Shown here piece after piece: positions 18,913 to 27,145 of a stretch of DNA of 64,000 bases; within the stretch, counting starts at the first letter, position 1, and every line of letters starts with the position of its first letter. The notes under the pieces were generated by a model. The model saw nothing but the letters and a program-made list of their open reading frames with translations, was not told the origin of the DNA and did not search any database. This stretch comes from Pedobacter cryoconitis. Its GTDB lineage: Bacteria; Bacteroidota; Bacteroidia; Sphingobacteriales; Sphingobacteriaceae. The stretch spans positions 124,001 through 188,000 of the forward strand of contig NZ_JACHCE010000005.1 in the NCBI RefSeq assembly GCF_014200605.1, read 5' to 3'. The translations under genes were made by a program, and so were the position numbers.

Positions 18913-19698
18913 TTAATTTACCCCAATCTCTTTATAACTAACTTTTACAGCAGTTTTTGTCCCGCCAATCACTGTATTAACTGTCTCCGGGTACCCGTCT
19001 TTATTATATACATGGCTAAAACTCTGTGTATTTCCACTGTTTAAAGCATCGGTAATTTCTTTCACATTATTAATCCCTGATAAAAAAAGGTTTTTATTCT
19101 CCTCAATTGTGAGTAGCCATGCATAATTAACATGCTTAAACAACCCATTTTTAAGGTCATAGCTATAAGTTAAATCGACTTTGGTACTTCGTTCCCCGAT
19201 CAGGTTGCCGGTCTGATCATACCGTCTTTCTACTTTGCCAAGTAATTGCTCATTAATGTCCATAAAACTAATTGTTGCTACCTGGTTCAGTTCATTGTAC
19301 TTCAGTTCATAATGTCCATTCAGCACATAATTATTTCCTTTCCTGATGGCCATCCGGCCTATAATTACCCGGCCATTTTCATCCAGTTCATAATCTGTCA
19401 GAGAAACCAGTTCCCCATTCTTAAATCTTTCCAGACCCAGGGGCTTTCCTGTATTATTATACGTAAAGCCAATACTTGTCCCATCTCCATACTCGATTTT
19501 CGAAAAAGCGGCCCCCTCAGTATAACTCATGACTGTCTTTGAATTCCCTGTCCCAAGCTGAACCGGAATTAGTATTTTCTTGTCTGTTTCAACAACCGGC
19601 GGAACAATGCCTCCTGGATCTTCCGTAGATTCGCCCCCTTTTTTACAACCGGCAAAAACAATAACCAGCATTAAAAACAAATTCTTATAAACGTTCAT
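18913..19698 (-). CDS. lipoprotein with YD-repeat-like motifs
   Basis: A 261-residue protein with a lipoprotein signal peptide and lipobox VFAGC, Cys at about residue 18, followed by a Gly/Glu/Pro-rich tether. The body contains repeated short strands with YD/RHS-like character (for example IEYGDGTSIGFTYNNTGKP and RRYDQTGNLIGE), typical of small Bacteroidota cell-surface proteins of unknown function. No catalytic residues or partner genes are recognisable; it stands alone between convergent and divergent neighbours. Confidence 0.75.
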   Translation of the reverse strand: MNVYKNLFLMLVIVFAGCKKGGESTEDPGGIVPPVVETDKKILIPVQLGTGNSKTVMSYTEGAAFSKIEYGDGTSIGFTYNNTGKPLGLERFKNGELVSLTDYELDENGRVIIGRMAIRKGNNYVLNGHYELKYNELNQVATISFMDINEQLLGKVERRYDQTGNLIGERSTKVDLTYSYDLKNGLFKHVNYAWLLTIEENKNLFLSGINNVKEITDALNSGNTQSFSHVYNKDGYPETVNTVIGGTKTAVKVSYKEIGVN

Positions 19699-20045
19699 AT
19701 CATCAAAAATTTTAGATTTAATTAAAACCTAAAACTAATCCCATTATTCTGTTAATTGTTTATTTAATTAAATAAATATCATTAAAGTGATTTTTAGTGT
19801 CTTTATTCAGTAATTTGAAGCCTTTTATTCTTATTGATCATGATGACCTGAAATAGCAGGCTGTGATTACGTTGGTTATGTGATGCCGCCCTGCTTATTC
19901 ATAGTTACTCCAGGAAGATTCCTGATTGTAATCCCAAAAAAATATTATGATTTAATGAAAACCAATTGCGTTTATTTGGGTTATAACTCATATTTTAACA
20001 GCAGCAATTAAAAACATTCCTTTATCCCGATACGTCAAATAATTT
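19699..20045. other. intergenic region upstream of glgA
   Basis: About 350 AT-rich bases between a leftward lipoprotein gene and glgA. No TAnnTTTG element is seen on either strand. A loose inverted repeat, AATAGCAGG near 19852 pairing with CCTGCTTATT near 19890 (one bulge), encloses about 30 bases; significance unknown. Confidence 0.5.
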
Positions 20046-21452
20046 ATGGAAATAATTCATCTCAGTGCAGAATGTTATCCGATAGCTAAAGTGGGCGGAT
20101 TAGGAGATGTAGTAGGCGCATTACCAAAATACCAAACCAAACTTGGCCACTTTTCAAAAGTAGTGATGCCTGCCTACAACAACTCATTTATGCTTCAAAA
20201 TGAATTTGAAGTAGTCTATGATGCCTGGGGCAATCTTGGAAGCCGTAATTTTCCTGTACGCATATTCAGAGAGAAAACTAATAAACTAGGCTTTGACCTG
20301 TACCTGGTCTACATCGCTGGTCTGACAGACCGCGATAAAGTATACGGTTATGAAGATGATACCGAACGCTTTCTGGCCTATCAGATTGCCACATTAGACT
20401 GGATAAGCCAGTGGGAACATCGCCCCGACGTTATTCATTGTCACGATCACCATACTGGTCTGGTCCCTTTTATGACCGGGAATTGTGAAAAATATAAAAG
20501 TCTTAGAAATATCCCTACCGTACTTACAATTCATAATGCACAGTACCAGGGACAATTCGGGTGGGATAAGTTACATTATCTGCCAGCTTTTGATCTGTGG
20601 AAATCTGGTTTGCTGGAATGGAAAGAGGACATTAATCCCTTAGCATCTGCAATTAAGTGCGCATGGAAGGTAACTACGGTTTCTCCAAGTTATCTGGAAG
20701 AGATCAGCTATAGTGCCAACGGACTGGAAAGCCTGCTGGCAAGTGAAAGAGGGAAGTCTGCCGGAATATTAAACGGTATAGATAATGAAGTATGGGACCC
20801 TCAGAAAGATCCGATGCTGGAGAAAAGTTACAATACAAGGACAGTTGAAAGTGGTAAAAAAGCAAACAAAGCTGCTCTCTGTGATGTTTTTAATTTAGAT
20901 CCGACAAAGCCGCTGTTCACTTTTATTGGCAGGTTGGTAGGAGAGAAGGGAGCGGATTTATTACCTGAGATTTTTCATAATTCATTAGCACACAGCCACG
21001 GGAATATTAATATTCTTGTCTTAGGCTCTGGAGACCCTCAGGTTGAAGGAGAGCTGATTGAACTGAAAAACTGGTTTACTGGAAATTATAATGCCTATAT
21101 TGGTTATAATGAAAAACTGTCTCATCAGATTTATGCCGGAGCAGATTTTCTATTAATGCCATCAAGAGTAGAACCTTGCGGGCTGAACCAGATGTATGCT
21201 TTACGTTACGGGACTATTCCAATAGTAAGAAGGATTGGCGGATTAAAAGATACTGTAGTAGATATTGGTGATGGCGGTTTTGGTATTTGCCATGATCAGA
21301 CCAGTGTAGCCGATGTCGGACAAGCAATAGGAAGGGCTTATGAGCTCTACCAGAATAAGAAACAAGTAAAAGAAATCCTTAAGTATACAATGCAGTTGGA
21401 CCATTCCTGGGATAAGGCCGCCCAACAATATATTGATCTGTACCAAATGTAA
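20046..21452 (+). CDS. glgA: glycogen synthase
   Basis: A 468-residue GT5-type glycogen synthase, which elongates alpha-1,4-glucan from ADP-glucose. The N-terminal ADP-binding motif KVGGLGDVVGALP is at residues 15-27, and the C-terminal lobe carries the conserved EPCGLNQMYALRYG segment with the catalytic Glu. The length fits the family. It lies 9 bases upstream of glgC, which makes its ADP-glucose substrate, so the two form an operon. Some Bacteroidota members use UDP-glucose, which the sequence does not settle. Confidence 0.93.
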   Translation: MEIIHLSAECYPIAKVGGLGDVVGALPKYQTKLGHFSKVVMPAYNNSFMLQNEFEVVYDAWGNLGSRNFPVRIFREKTNKLGFDLYLVYIAGLTDRDKVYGYEDDTERFLAYQIATLDWISQWEHRPDVIHCHDHHTGLVPFMTGNCEKYKSLRNIPTVLTIHNAQYQGQFGWDKLHYLPAFDLWKSGLLEWKEDINPLASAIKCAWKVTTVSPSYLEEISYSANGLESLLASERGKSAGILNGIDNEVWDPQKDPMLEKSYNTRTVESGKKANKAALCDVFNLDPTKPLFTFIGRLVGEKGADLLPEIFHNSLAHSHGNINILVLGSGDPQVEGELIELKNWFTGNYNAYIGYNEKLSHQIYAGADFLLMPSRVEPCGLNQMYALRYGTIPIVRRIGGLKDTVVDIGDGGFGICHDQTSVADVGQAIGRAYELYQNKKQVKEILKYTMQLDHSWDKAAQQYIDLYQM

Positions 21453-21461
21453 TTTAACTAT

Positions 21462-22736
21462 ATGACTGAAAAAGTACTAGGAGTTATCCTTGGCGGTGGC
21501 CAGGGCTCCAGATTATCACCTCTTACACAGACCCGTTCTAAGCCAGCAGTTCCGATTGCAGGTAAATATCGTTTGGTAGACATTCCTATTTCTAATTGTC
21601 TGAACTCCGGTATTCACCGCATGTTTGTACTTACACAGTTTAATTCTGCATCGTTAAATAAACATATTAAGAATACTTACCATTTCAGTCATTTCAGTGA
21701 TGCTTTTGTAGATATTCTTGCAGCCGAACAAACTCCTGATAATCCTACATGGTTCCAGGGAACAGCAGATGCTGTGCGTCAGACTATGCATCATTTGTTG
21801 CAGCATGATTTTGAATATGTGCTGATCTTATCTGGTGATCAGCTTTACCAGATGGATTTCAATGAAATGCTGAATGCACATGAACAGAGCGGGGCAGAAG
21901 TAACACTGGCTACTATTCCAAGTACAGCAAAAGATGCAACTGGTTTTGGAATATTGAAAGCAAATGAAGAAAATATAATTACTTCTTTTATTGAGAAACC
22001 AAGTACAGAGCAGCTGGTTGACTGGGCTTCTGATACTGGCCCTGAAATGCAGGCAGAAGGTAGAAATTACCTGGCTTCAATGGGAATCTACGTTTTTAAC
22101 CGCGATCTGCTGGTTAGAATATTTGCAGAGAACCCCGATGAAAAGGATTTTGGAAAGGAAATTATTCCAAGGGTATTGCAGAATCAAAGGGTGTTAAGCT
22201 TTCAATATGAAGGTTATTGGACCGATATTGGTAATATCTGCTCTTTCTTTGAAGCCAATTTAGGACTGACTGATGATATTCCTAAGTTTAATTTGTTTGA
22301 TAGCAATCAGAGTATTTTTACCAGACCAAGAATGCTACCGCCAACTAAAATCCTGAGTACTTCGCTAGTGAAAGCAGTGATCGCCGAAGGCTGTATTCTA
22401 AATGCTGATTTGATTAAACATTCAGTAATTGGTATCAGATCGAGAATTGGAAACGGTACTTCTGTTGAAAATGCTTATATCATGGGCAGTGACAGATATC
22501 AGACGCTTTCAGAGATTGCTGAAGAGAATGCTGCAGGAAGACCGCTAATTGGAATAGGAGATAGGTGTAAGATCTATAATGCGATAGTTGATAAGAATTG
22601 CAAGATCGGAAACGATGTTACAATTAATGGCGGAGAACATCTGGAAGATGGGGATTATGAGTTTTATGCGGTTAAAGATGGTATTGTAGTTATAAAAAAA
22701 GATGCCGTAATCGTTGACGGGACAGTCATCGGGTAA
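21462..22736 (+). CDS. glgC: glucose-1-phosphate adenylyltransferase
   Basis: A 424-residue ADP-glucose pyrophosphorylase, the committed step of glycogen synthesis. The nucleotide-binding loop ILGGGQGSRLSPLT and the following KPAVPIAGKYRLVDIPISN segment are intact near the N-terminus, and the C-terminal part shows the left-handed beta-helix pattern used for allosteric control. It follows glgA closely and is followed 11 bases after its stop by a very long hairpin that probably ends the transcript. Confidence 0.95.
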   Translation: MTEKVLGVILGGGQGSRLSPLTQTRSKPAVPIAGKYRLVDIPISNCLNSGIHRMFVLTQFNSASLNKHIKNTYHFSHFSDAFVDILAAEQTPDNPTWFQGTADAVRQTMHHLLQHDFEYVLILSGDQLYQMDFNEMLNAHEQSGAEVTLATIPSTAKDATGFGILKANEENIITSFIEKPSTEQLVDWASDTGPEMQAEGRNYLASMGIYVFNRDLLVRIFAENPDEKDFGKEIIPRVLQNQRVLSFQYEGYWTDIGNICSFFEANLGLTDDIPKFNLFDSNQSIFTRPRMLPPTKILSTSLVKAVIAEGCILNADLIKHSVIGIRSRIGNGTSVENAYIMGSDRYQTLSEIAEENAAGRPLIGIGDRCKIYNAIVDKNCKIGNDVTINGGEHLEDGDYEFYAVKDGIVVIKKDAVIVDGTVIG

Positions 22737-22747
22737 AGCGCTCCCTA

Positions 22748-22839
22748 ATCAATAAAAAAATGCTTAGCTGTTTCACGGACCGCGTTCATCTGAAGGGATG
22801 AACAATGTCCGTGAAACAGCTAAGCATTTTTTTATTGAT
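22748..22839. terminator. 33-bp perfect inverted repeat with nested inner stem
   Basis: The arms 22748-22780 and 22807-22839 are exact reverse complements over 33 bases. The 26-base loop contains a second 7-bp stem (GTTCATC at 22784-22790, GATGAAC at 22797-22803). Each arm carries A7/T7 near its outer end, so either transcript would end a stem with a U-rich tract. It lies between convergent glgC and the reductase gene and is best read as a bidirectional terminator, though the stem is far longer than usual; a small mobile-element remnant is an alternative. Confidence 0.75.
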
Positions 22840-22943
22840 CCGATTTCCATGACACTCAGACTGGCCGGTAAACGTGACAATGCGATTTTTTTTATAAAGG
22901 GTTGGTTGTTGGTTACTAGGGAGAAACTTTTTGAGAGCATATA

Positions 22944-23092
22944 AGGATAGCTATTTGATTGCTTATTAGGATAGCTTTTTGAATAACCTCTTAGGATGAT
23001 CATTTGGATTGCTGATCAGGATGGCTATTTGGATAACCTCCTAGGGTAGCCATTTGGATTGCTGATCAGGATAGCTATTTGGATAACCTCTT
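22944..23092. repeat. 25-bp tandem repeat array, six units
   Basis: Six head-to-tail units start at 22944, 22968, 22993, 23018, 23043 and 23068; five are 25 bases and the first is 24. Units begin AGGATAGCTATTTGGAT or close variants and end alternately in TGCTGATC or AACCTCTT, so units 3-6 form two 50-base higher-order repeats. The period is not a multiple of three and no protein frame is maintained. The array sits just past the end of the reductase gene. Confidence 0.85.
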
Positions 23093-23101
23093 AGAAGAAA
23101 C

Positions 23102-24154
23102 TTATATAACAATTTTTGTATTGTTTTGTGTAGGATGACCAGTACAAATGAGTACCCTTCCTTTTGCTATTTCTTCGTCGGTTAAGACTTCGTTATAATC
23201 CATTCTGACGCTGCCTTCGGTGCAGGATGCGACACAAGAACTGCATATGCCGGCTCCGCAGCTATAGGGAACGTTGATGTTATGCGCTAGTGCGACCTCA
23301 AGAATCCTTTTATACCAGGGAACTTCTAACTGGTAGACGTTTTTATTGAATTCCAGGATTACAGTATAAGTGCTTTTATCTTTAATGACCTTCTCCGTCA
23401 TGTCATCGTCGTCTGCTTCATCTTCGGGGATGAAATAAGTTTCTTTTTTTATCTGATCAAGACGGAAACCCAATCCCAGCAGGGAAATACGGCACATGAC
23501 CATGTAATCAATTGGCCCGCAGGTGTAGCATAAGGCATCCGATTGGTCGTACCTGATGTTTGTGTTGTAAAGATCATAGAAGGAGAAGCTGTTCAGACGG
23601 GCAAATTGCAGGTTTTTTGAATCACTGAACAGATAGATCAGCCTGAAGCGCTCAGGGTATTTTTTCTGCCATTCATTTAATTCTTCGTAGAAGAGGGTAG
23701 TTGTGGCGGAACGATTACTGTAAATCAGAACTATTTTTGAGTTTTCTTCTTCTAATAGGGCTGTTTTCAGGATGGAATATACAGGTGTGACACCTACGCC
23801 GGCTGCAAACAGGAAGACTGTACGGTTGATGTTTTTTACAGGACTATAAGTGAAGATTCCTGTAGGGGGCAGAACTGTCAGAATATCACCAACAGCAGTT
23901 TTGTGGTGCAGGTATTTTGAAATTTCTCCGTTTTCTACCAGTTTTACAGCTATGCTCAAAGGCTCGTTTATTGCAGGGGAACTGCAAATGGAATAGGAAC
24001 GCCTGATTTCTTTGCCATTGACCTGAAACAGAACAGTCAGGAATTGTCCGGACTCGTATACGGGGATTATTCCGTTTACAGGTTCAAATTGAATGAAGAC
24101 ATTGTTTCCAGGGCGCTGCGAAATTTCAGTAATACGTAATTGCAAGGTGGTCAT
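23102..24154 (-). CDS. ferredoxin reductase-like flavoprotein with C-terminal 2Fe-2S domain (PaaE-like)
   Basis: A 350-residue electron-transfer protein. The FAD-binding motif RSYSICSSP, an NAD(P)-binding GVGVTPVYSILKT segment and a C-terminal plant-type 2Fe-2S domain (Cys pattern in CGAGICSSC plus a later CTGHP) give the layout of phenylacetyl-CoA epoxidase reductase and related oxygenase reductases. No oxygenase subunits are nearby, so the partner is unknown. The ATG at 24154 is preferred over an in-frame TTG three codons upstream, because a -7 element covers that TTG. It may be a stand-alone NADPH-dependent reductase. Confidence 0.85.
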   Translation of the reverse strand: MTTLQLRITEISQRPGNNVFIQFEPVNGIIPVYESGQFLTVLFQVNGKEIRRSYSICSSPAINEPLSIAVKLVENGEISKYLHHKTAVGDILTVLPPTGIFTYSPVKNINRTVFLFAAGVGVTPVYSILKTALLEEENSKIVLIYSNRSATTTLFYEELNEWQKKYPERFRLIYLFSDSKNLQFARLNSFSFYDLYNTNIRYDQSDALCYTCGPIDYMVMCRISLLGLGFRLDQIKKETYFIPEDEADDDDMTEKVIKDKSTYTVILEFNKNVYQLEVPWYKRILEVALAHNINVPYSCGAGICSSCVASCTEGSVRMDYNEVLTDEEIAKGRVLICTGHPTQNNTKIVI

Positions 24155-24160
24155 AGAATA

Positions 24161-24168
24161 CAAATCTA
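24161..24168 (-). promoter_or_regulatory. -7 promoter element abutting the reductase start
   Basis: Reading the minus strand, TAGATTTG matches TAnnTTTG and ends 6 bases before the ATG at 24154. The predicted transcription start therefore falls at or very near the start codon, implying little or no leader. Confidence 0.6.
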
Positions 24169-24192
24169 TTGATTTATTTCATAACAGGGTTT

Positions 24193-25548
24193 CTATACAT
24201 AGTTAAAGACAAGGGAGAAGATGGTTTTCTGATGTGGTACAGAACTCACCTCCAGGCTTCCATAATGCATTTTCATGATATTGCGGGTAATGGTTAAGCC
24301 TATTCCGGAACCGTTTTTACGGGTGGTGAAAAATGGGACAAATATTTTTTCTGCAAGCTCTGGCTCTATACCTTTACCGTTATCACTCACATCAATGAAC
24401 AGTTTGTTCTGCTCTAAACGGTAATCGATTTCTATTTCTGGCTGATCTACTTCTTCCAGAGCATGGATACTGTTGGTGATCAGGTTGATCATCGCTTGTT
24501 CTACTAGTTTTAAGTCTACGCTGACGGTGATCTTTGAAGAGGTTTGCCCGATAGAAAGTTTGACGTTTTTTGCAGCAGCAAAGGGTTGCATCAGGACCTG
24601 AATATGCTGCAGAATATCACCTATGCTATGGGACTCAAGTTCGGGGGTAGGCAGCTCAGCAATCAGACGGTAATCTTTCACAAAATCCAATAGACCAAGC
24701 GAGCGCCTTTTGATAGCCTGAATAGCAGGTTTAAGGTCTTCCAGCTCTTCTTTGTTTAAAGCGTCTTTATTGGATACCATACTATTCACGGTATCGGAAA
24801 GGGAACTGATCGGGGTAATGGAATTTAGTATCTCATGGGAAATTACACCTATAAGCCTGTTCCATGCTTCTATTTCTTTCTGCTCAATTTCATCTTTGAT
24901 GTTCTGAAAGGAAATAATCCGGTAATTGGTGTTGTATAAATTTATAGGGATGACTTCGGTCGATAGCTGAATAAGCTTTTCCTGGATTTTAAGCTCCAGA
25001 AATCTTTTTCCTCCTTTTTGTATGGACTCAATTTCTGTGGTGAAAATAGGCAAATGCTCTTTCAGACGATGCCAGTATTTGTAGGATGGGACTTTTAACA
25101 GGGCAGCAGCAGCTTCGTTGAAAAAAGAGATTTCAGCCTGATCAGGGTTGGTATTATCTTTAAGGACTATTACACCCACCGGAACTTGCTGAAGAATGGT
25201 CCTGATGAGCTGAAACATGGCATCTTGTTCCAGCTGGATATCTTTATGGGTCCTGATGATTTCATCAAATGATTCATATAAGTCCGGAAAACTTCCTTTG
25301 GTACTTTTATTTCTGAAATTTAAGGTGTGGTCACGGGTCTTGACCGCAAGAATGAAACGTTTAATATCAGCCCTGATCTGATTAATATAATTGTATAATG
25401 AAAAAATACTGATGATCAGGATACAGGAAACACCGGCTATAGTGAACCACAACTGTGTTTTAAGGATCAGGTAACCAAGTAAGAAAGATAGTGCGTTGAT
25501 TATCATGATGTTGATCAGAAGCCGAAAGGTGAAACGTTGATAAAACAT
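24193..25548 (-). CDS. sensor histidine kinase
   Basis: A 451-residue membrane kinase. Two hydrophobic segments (about 8-29 and 33-55) are followed by a PAS-like region (about 110-215), a dimerisation domain with phospho-acceptor His238 (ISHEILNSITP) and an HATPase domain with N box (NLITNSIHALEE), DNGKGI and FFTTRKNGSGIGL. There is almost no periplasmic loop, so sensing is intramembrane or cytoplasmic. It starts 3 bases after the response regulator gene and is probably its partner in an NtrB/NtrC-like pair. Confidence 0.92.
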   Translation of the reverse strand: MFYQRFTFRLLINIMIINALSFLLGYLILKTQLWFTIAGVSCILIISIFSLYNYINQIRADIKRFILAVKTRDHTLNFRNKSTKGSFPDLYESFDEIIRTHKDIQLEQDAMFQLIRTILQQVPVGVIVLKDNTNPDQAEISFFNEAAAALLKVPSYKYWHRLKEHLPIFTTEIESIQKGGKRFLELKIQEKLIQLSTEVIPINLYNTNYRIISFQNIKDEIEQKEIEAWNRLIGVISHEILNSITPISSLSDTVNSMVSNKDALNKEELEDLKPAIQAIKRRSLGLLDFVKDYRLIAELPTPELESHSIGDILQHIQVLMQPFAAAKNVKLSIGQTSSKITVSVDLKLVEQAMINLITNSIHALEEVDQPEIEIDYRLEQNKLFIDVSDNGKGIEPELAEKIFVPFFTTRKNGSGIGLTITRNIMKMHYGSLEVSSVPHQKTIFSLVFNYV

Positions 25549-25551
25549 AGG

Positions 25552-26922
25552 TTATAGTCCAAATTTTTCTATTCTGCGGTATAAGGCTGCACGGGTCAGA
25601 CCAAGTTCGGCTGCTGCCCTTGAAATATTTCCCTTATGGCTTTCTATAGCCTTTTGCACCATCATTTTTTCCATTTCTTCCAGATCCAGGGTTGCTGGAG
25701 GCGGCGCCCCACCACCAAATCTCTGCGGACTTAACTGTAAATCCTGTTCGGTAATTTCATTGCCGTCTGCCATGATAATTGCCCTTTCAATCACATGCTG
25801 CAACTCACGTACGTTGCCCGGCCAGTGATAGGCGAGCAATGTGTTCCCTGCTTTTTCTGTGATATGAGTGATGTTTTTATGGTACTTTGTACTAAAAGTA
25901 TGTAAAAAATGATTGGCAAGCTGTAAGATGTCTTCTGCACGCTGATGCAAAGGCGGAAGCTCCAGTTCTACAGTGTTGATCCTGAAAAGTAAATCCTGAC
26001 GGAAAGTACCTTTAGCGACCATCTCATTGAGAGGCATATTGGTTGCAGTGATCAATCTTACGTTTACTTTCCGGTCTTTGCTTTCTCCTAAACGTGTGAC
26101 TGTACGGTTTTGTAGTACGGTAAGCAGTTTACCCTGTAAAGGCAGAGAGAGATTTCCAATTTCATCCAGGAATATAGTTCCGTTGTCCGCAAGTTCAAAT
26201 CTTCCCGGACGGTCATCGCGGGCATCCGTGAATGCACCTTTAGCATAACCGAAAAGCTCACTTTCAAATAGGTTCTCATTTAAAGAACCCAGATCGACAT
26301 GCATGAAAATATGATTTTTCCTTAAGGAGTGTTTATGCAGCTCATAAGCAAATACCTGCTTTCCTGTACCGTTCTCCCCCAGAATTAATACGTTGGCATC
26401 TGTTGGGGCAACTTTGATCAGTGTATTCTGCAAGCGTTTGATCGGTTCGGAAGTACCAATGATATGCTCAAATTTCCTGGCCTGATCGGTTTGTATGGAG
26501 GTGTTTATTTTTTCTAGTTTTTTAACTTTCTTTGTGGATTGTCTGAGTTTAGAAGCTGCCGAAAGGGTCGCATAGAGCTTTTCATTCTCCCAGGGTTTAA
26601 GGATGAAATCAGTAGCCCCCTTTTTTATAGCCTGAACTGCCAGCTCGACATTTCCATAGGCAGTCATCAGAATGACTACATAATCTTTATCAATAGATAA
26701 AATATGTTCTAACCAGTATAGTCCTTCACGACCATTGCTTGCGCCTTTTTGATAATTCATATCCAGCAGGATAATATCTATATCATTATGACTCAATAAT
26801 ACATTAATCTCTTTAGGCGATTTACAAGTGACAATCTGATTGAAATGCTGTTTTAAGAAGAGCTTTGCACTTAAAAGAATATCATCATCGTCGTCTATTA
26901 CTAAAACGTTTGCTTCTGTCAT
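25552..26922 (-). CDS. sigma-54-dependent NtrC-family response regulator
   Basis: A 456-residue activator: receiver domain (1-125) with phospho-acceptor Asp54, AAA+ domain (about 150-390) with Walker A GENGTGK at 182-188 and the sigma-54 contact loop GAFTDA at 229-234, and a C-terminal Fis-type helix-turn-helix (about 415-456). It should activate sigma-54 promoters by ATP hydrolysis after phosphorylation by the adjacent kinase. The divergently transcribed exporter operon has a good sigma-54 promoter, making it the obvious target. Confidence 0.95.
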   Translation of the reverse strand: MTEANVLVIDDDDDILLSAKLFLKQHFNQIVTCKSPKEINVLLSHNDIDIILLDMNYQKGASNGREGLYWLEHILSIDKDYVVILMTAYGNVELAVQAIKKGATDFILKPWENEKLYATLSAASKLRQSTKKVKKLEKINTSIQTDQARKFEHIIGTSEPIKRLQNTLIKVAPTDANVLILGENGTGKQVFAYELHKHSLRKNHIFMHVDLGSLNENLFESELFGYAKGAFTDARDDRPGRFELADNGTIFLDEIGNLSLPLQGKLLTVLQNRTVTRLGESKDRKVNVRLITATNMPLNEMVAKGTFRQDLLFRINTVELELPPLHQRAEDILQLANHFLHTFSTKYHKNITHITEKAGNTLLAYHWPGNVRELQHVIERAIIMADGNEITEQDLQLSPQRFGGGAPPPATLDLEEMEKMMVQKAIESHKGNISRAAAELGLTRAALYRRIEKFGL

Positions 26923-26984
26923 TTTATAAAGATTTTAGATAACTATCTATAGGTGGTTATTTCCTGATTTAGATAGCCGGTGAA

Positions 26985-27016
26985 CAAAAATAATGGAATT
27001 GTCCGTTGCTGTACAA
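26985..27016 (-). promoter_or_regulatory. housekeeping promoter of the regulator-kinase operon
   Basis: On the minus strand, TATTTTTG (26992-26985) matches the -7 consensus, and TTG at 27016-27014 lies 21 bases upstream as a -33 element. The -33 element sits inside the palindrome CGTTG-N5-CAACG (27004-27018), so a protein bound there could repress this promoter. Confidence 0.6.
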
Positions 27017-27037
27017 CGACTGTCCGATAATGAACGG
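27000..27037. promoter_or_regulatory. candidate upstream activating sites
   Basis: Two direct copies of TGTCCG (27000-27005 and 27021-27026) are 21 bp apart, two helical turns, with the palindrome CGTTG-N5-CAACG between and a CCG-N8-CGG element at 27024-27037. They lie about 100-125 bp upstream of the predicted sigma-54 start site, the usual place for activator binding. Binding by the adjacent regulator is inferred. Confidence 0.45.
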
Positions 27038-27100
27038 TGTTTTTATGTGTGTTTGGTTTAAGTTGTTGGTTTTTAGTATTTTAAATATGTTTTTTTGCTT

Positions 27101-27116
27101 TGGCATACCCTTGGCT
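27101..27116 (+). promoter_or_regulatory. sigma-54 promoter of the exporter operon
   Basis: TGGCATACCCTTGGCT matches TGGCACG-N4-TTGCW with the -24 GG and -12 GC at exact spacing; three core positions differ. The predicted start is near 27127, about 20 bases before the membrane fusion protein ATG. The divergent neighbour encodes an NtrC-type activator. Confidence 0.75.
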
Positions 27117-27145
27117 AATGGGCAGACAGACATTACATTGTTATC

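Noticed and set aside
22773..23003. Minus-strand frame of 76 codons across the long hairpin and repeat
   Set aside because: It runs through the inverted repeat and the 25-bp array, whose period shifts frame; no start signal or recognisable protein.
22944..23092. CRISPR array
   Set aside because: Units are directly adjacent with no unique spacers and no cas genes are in the window.
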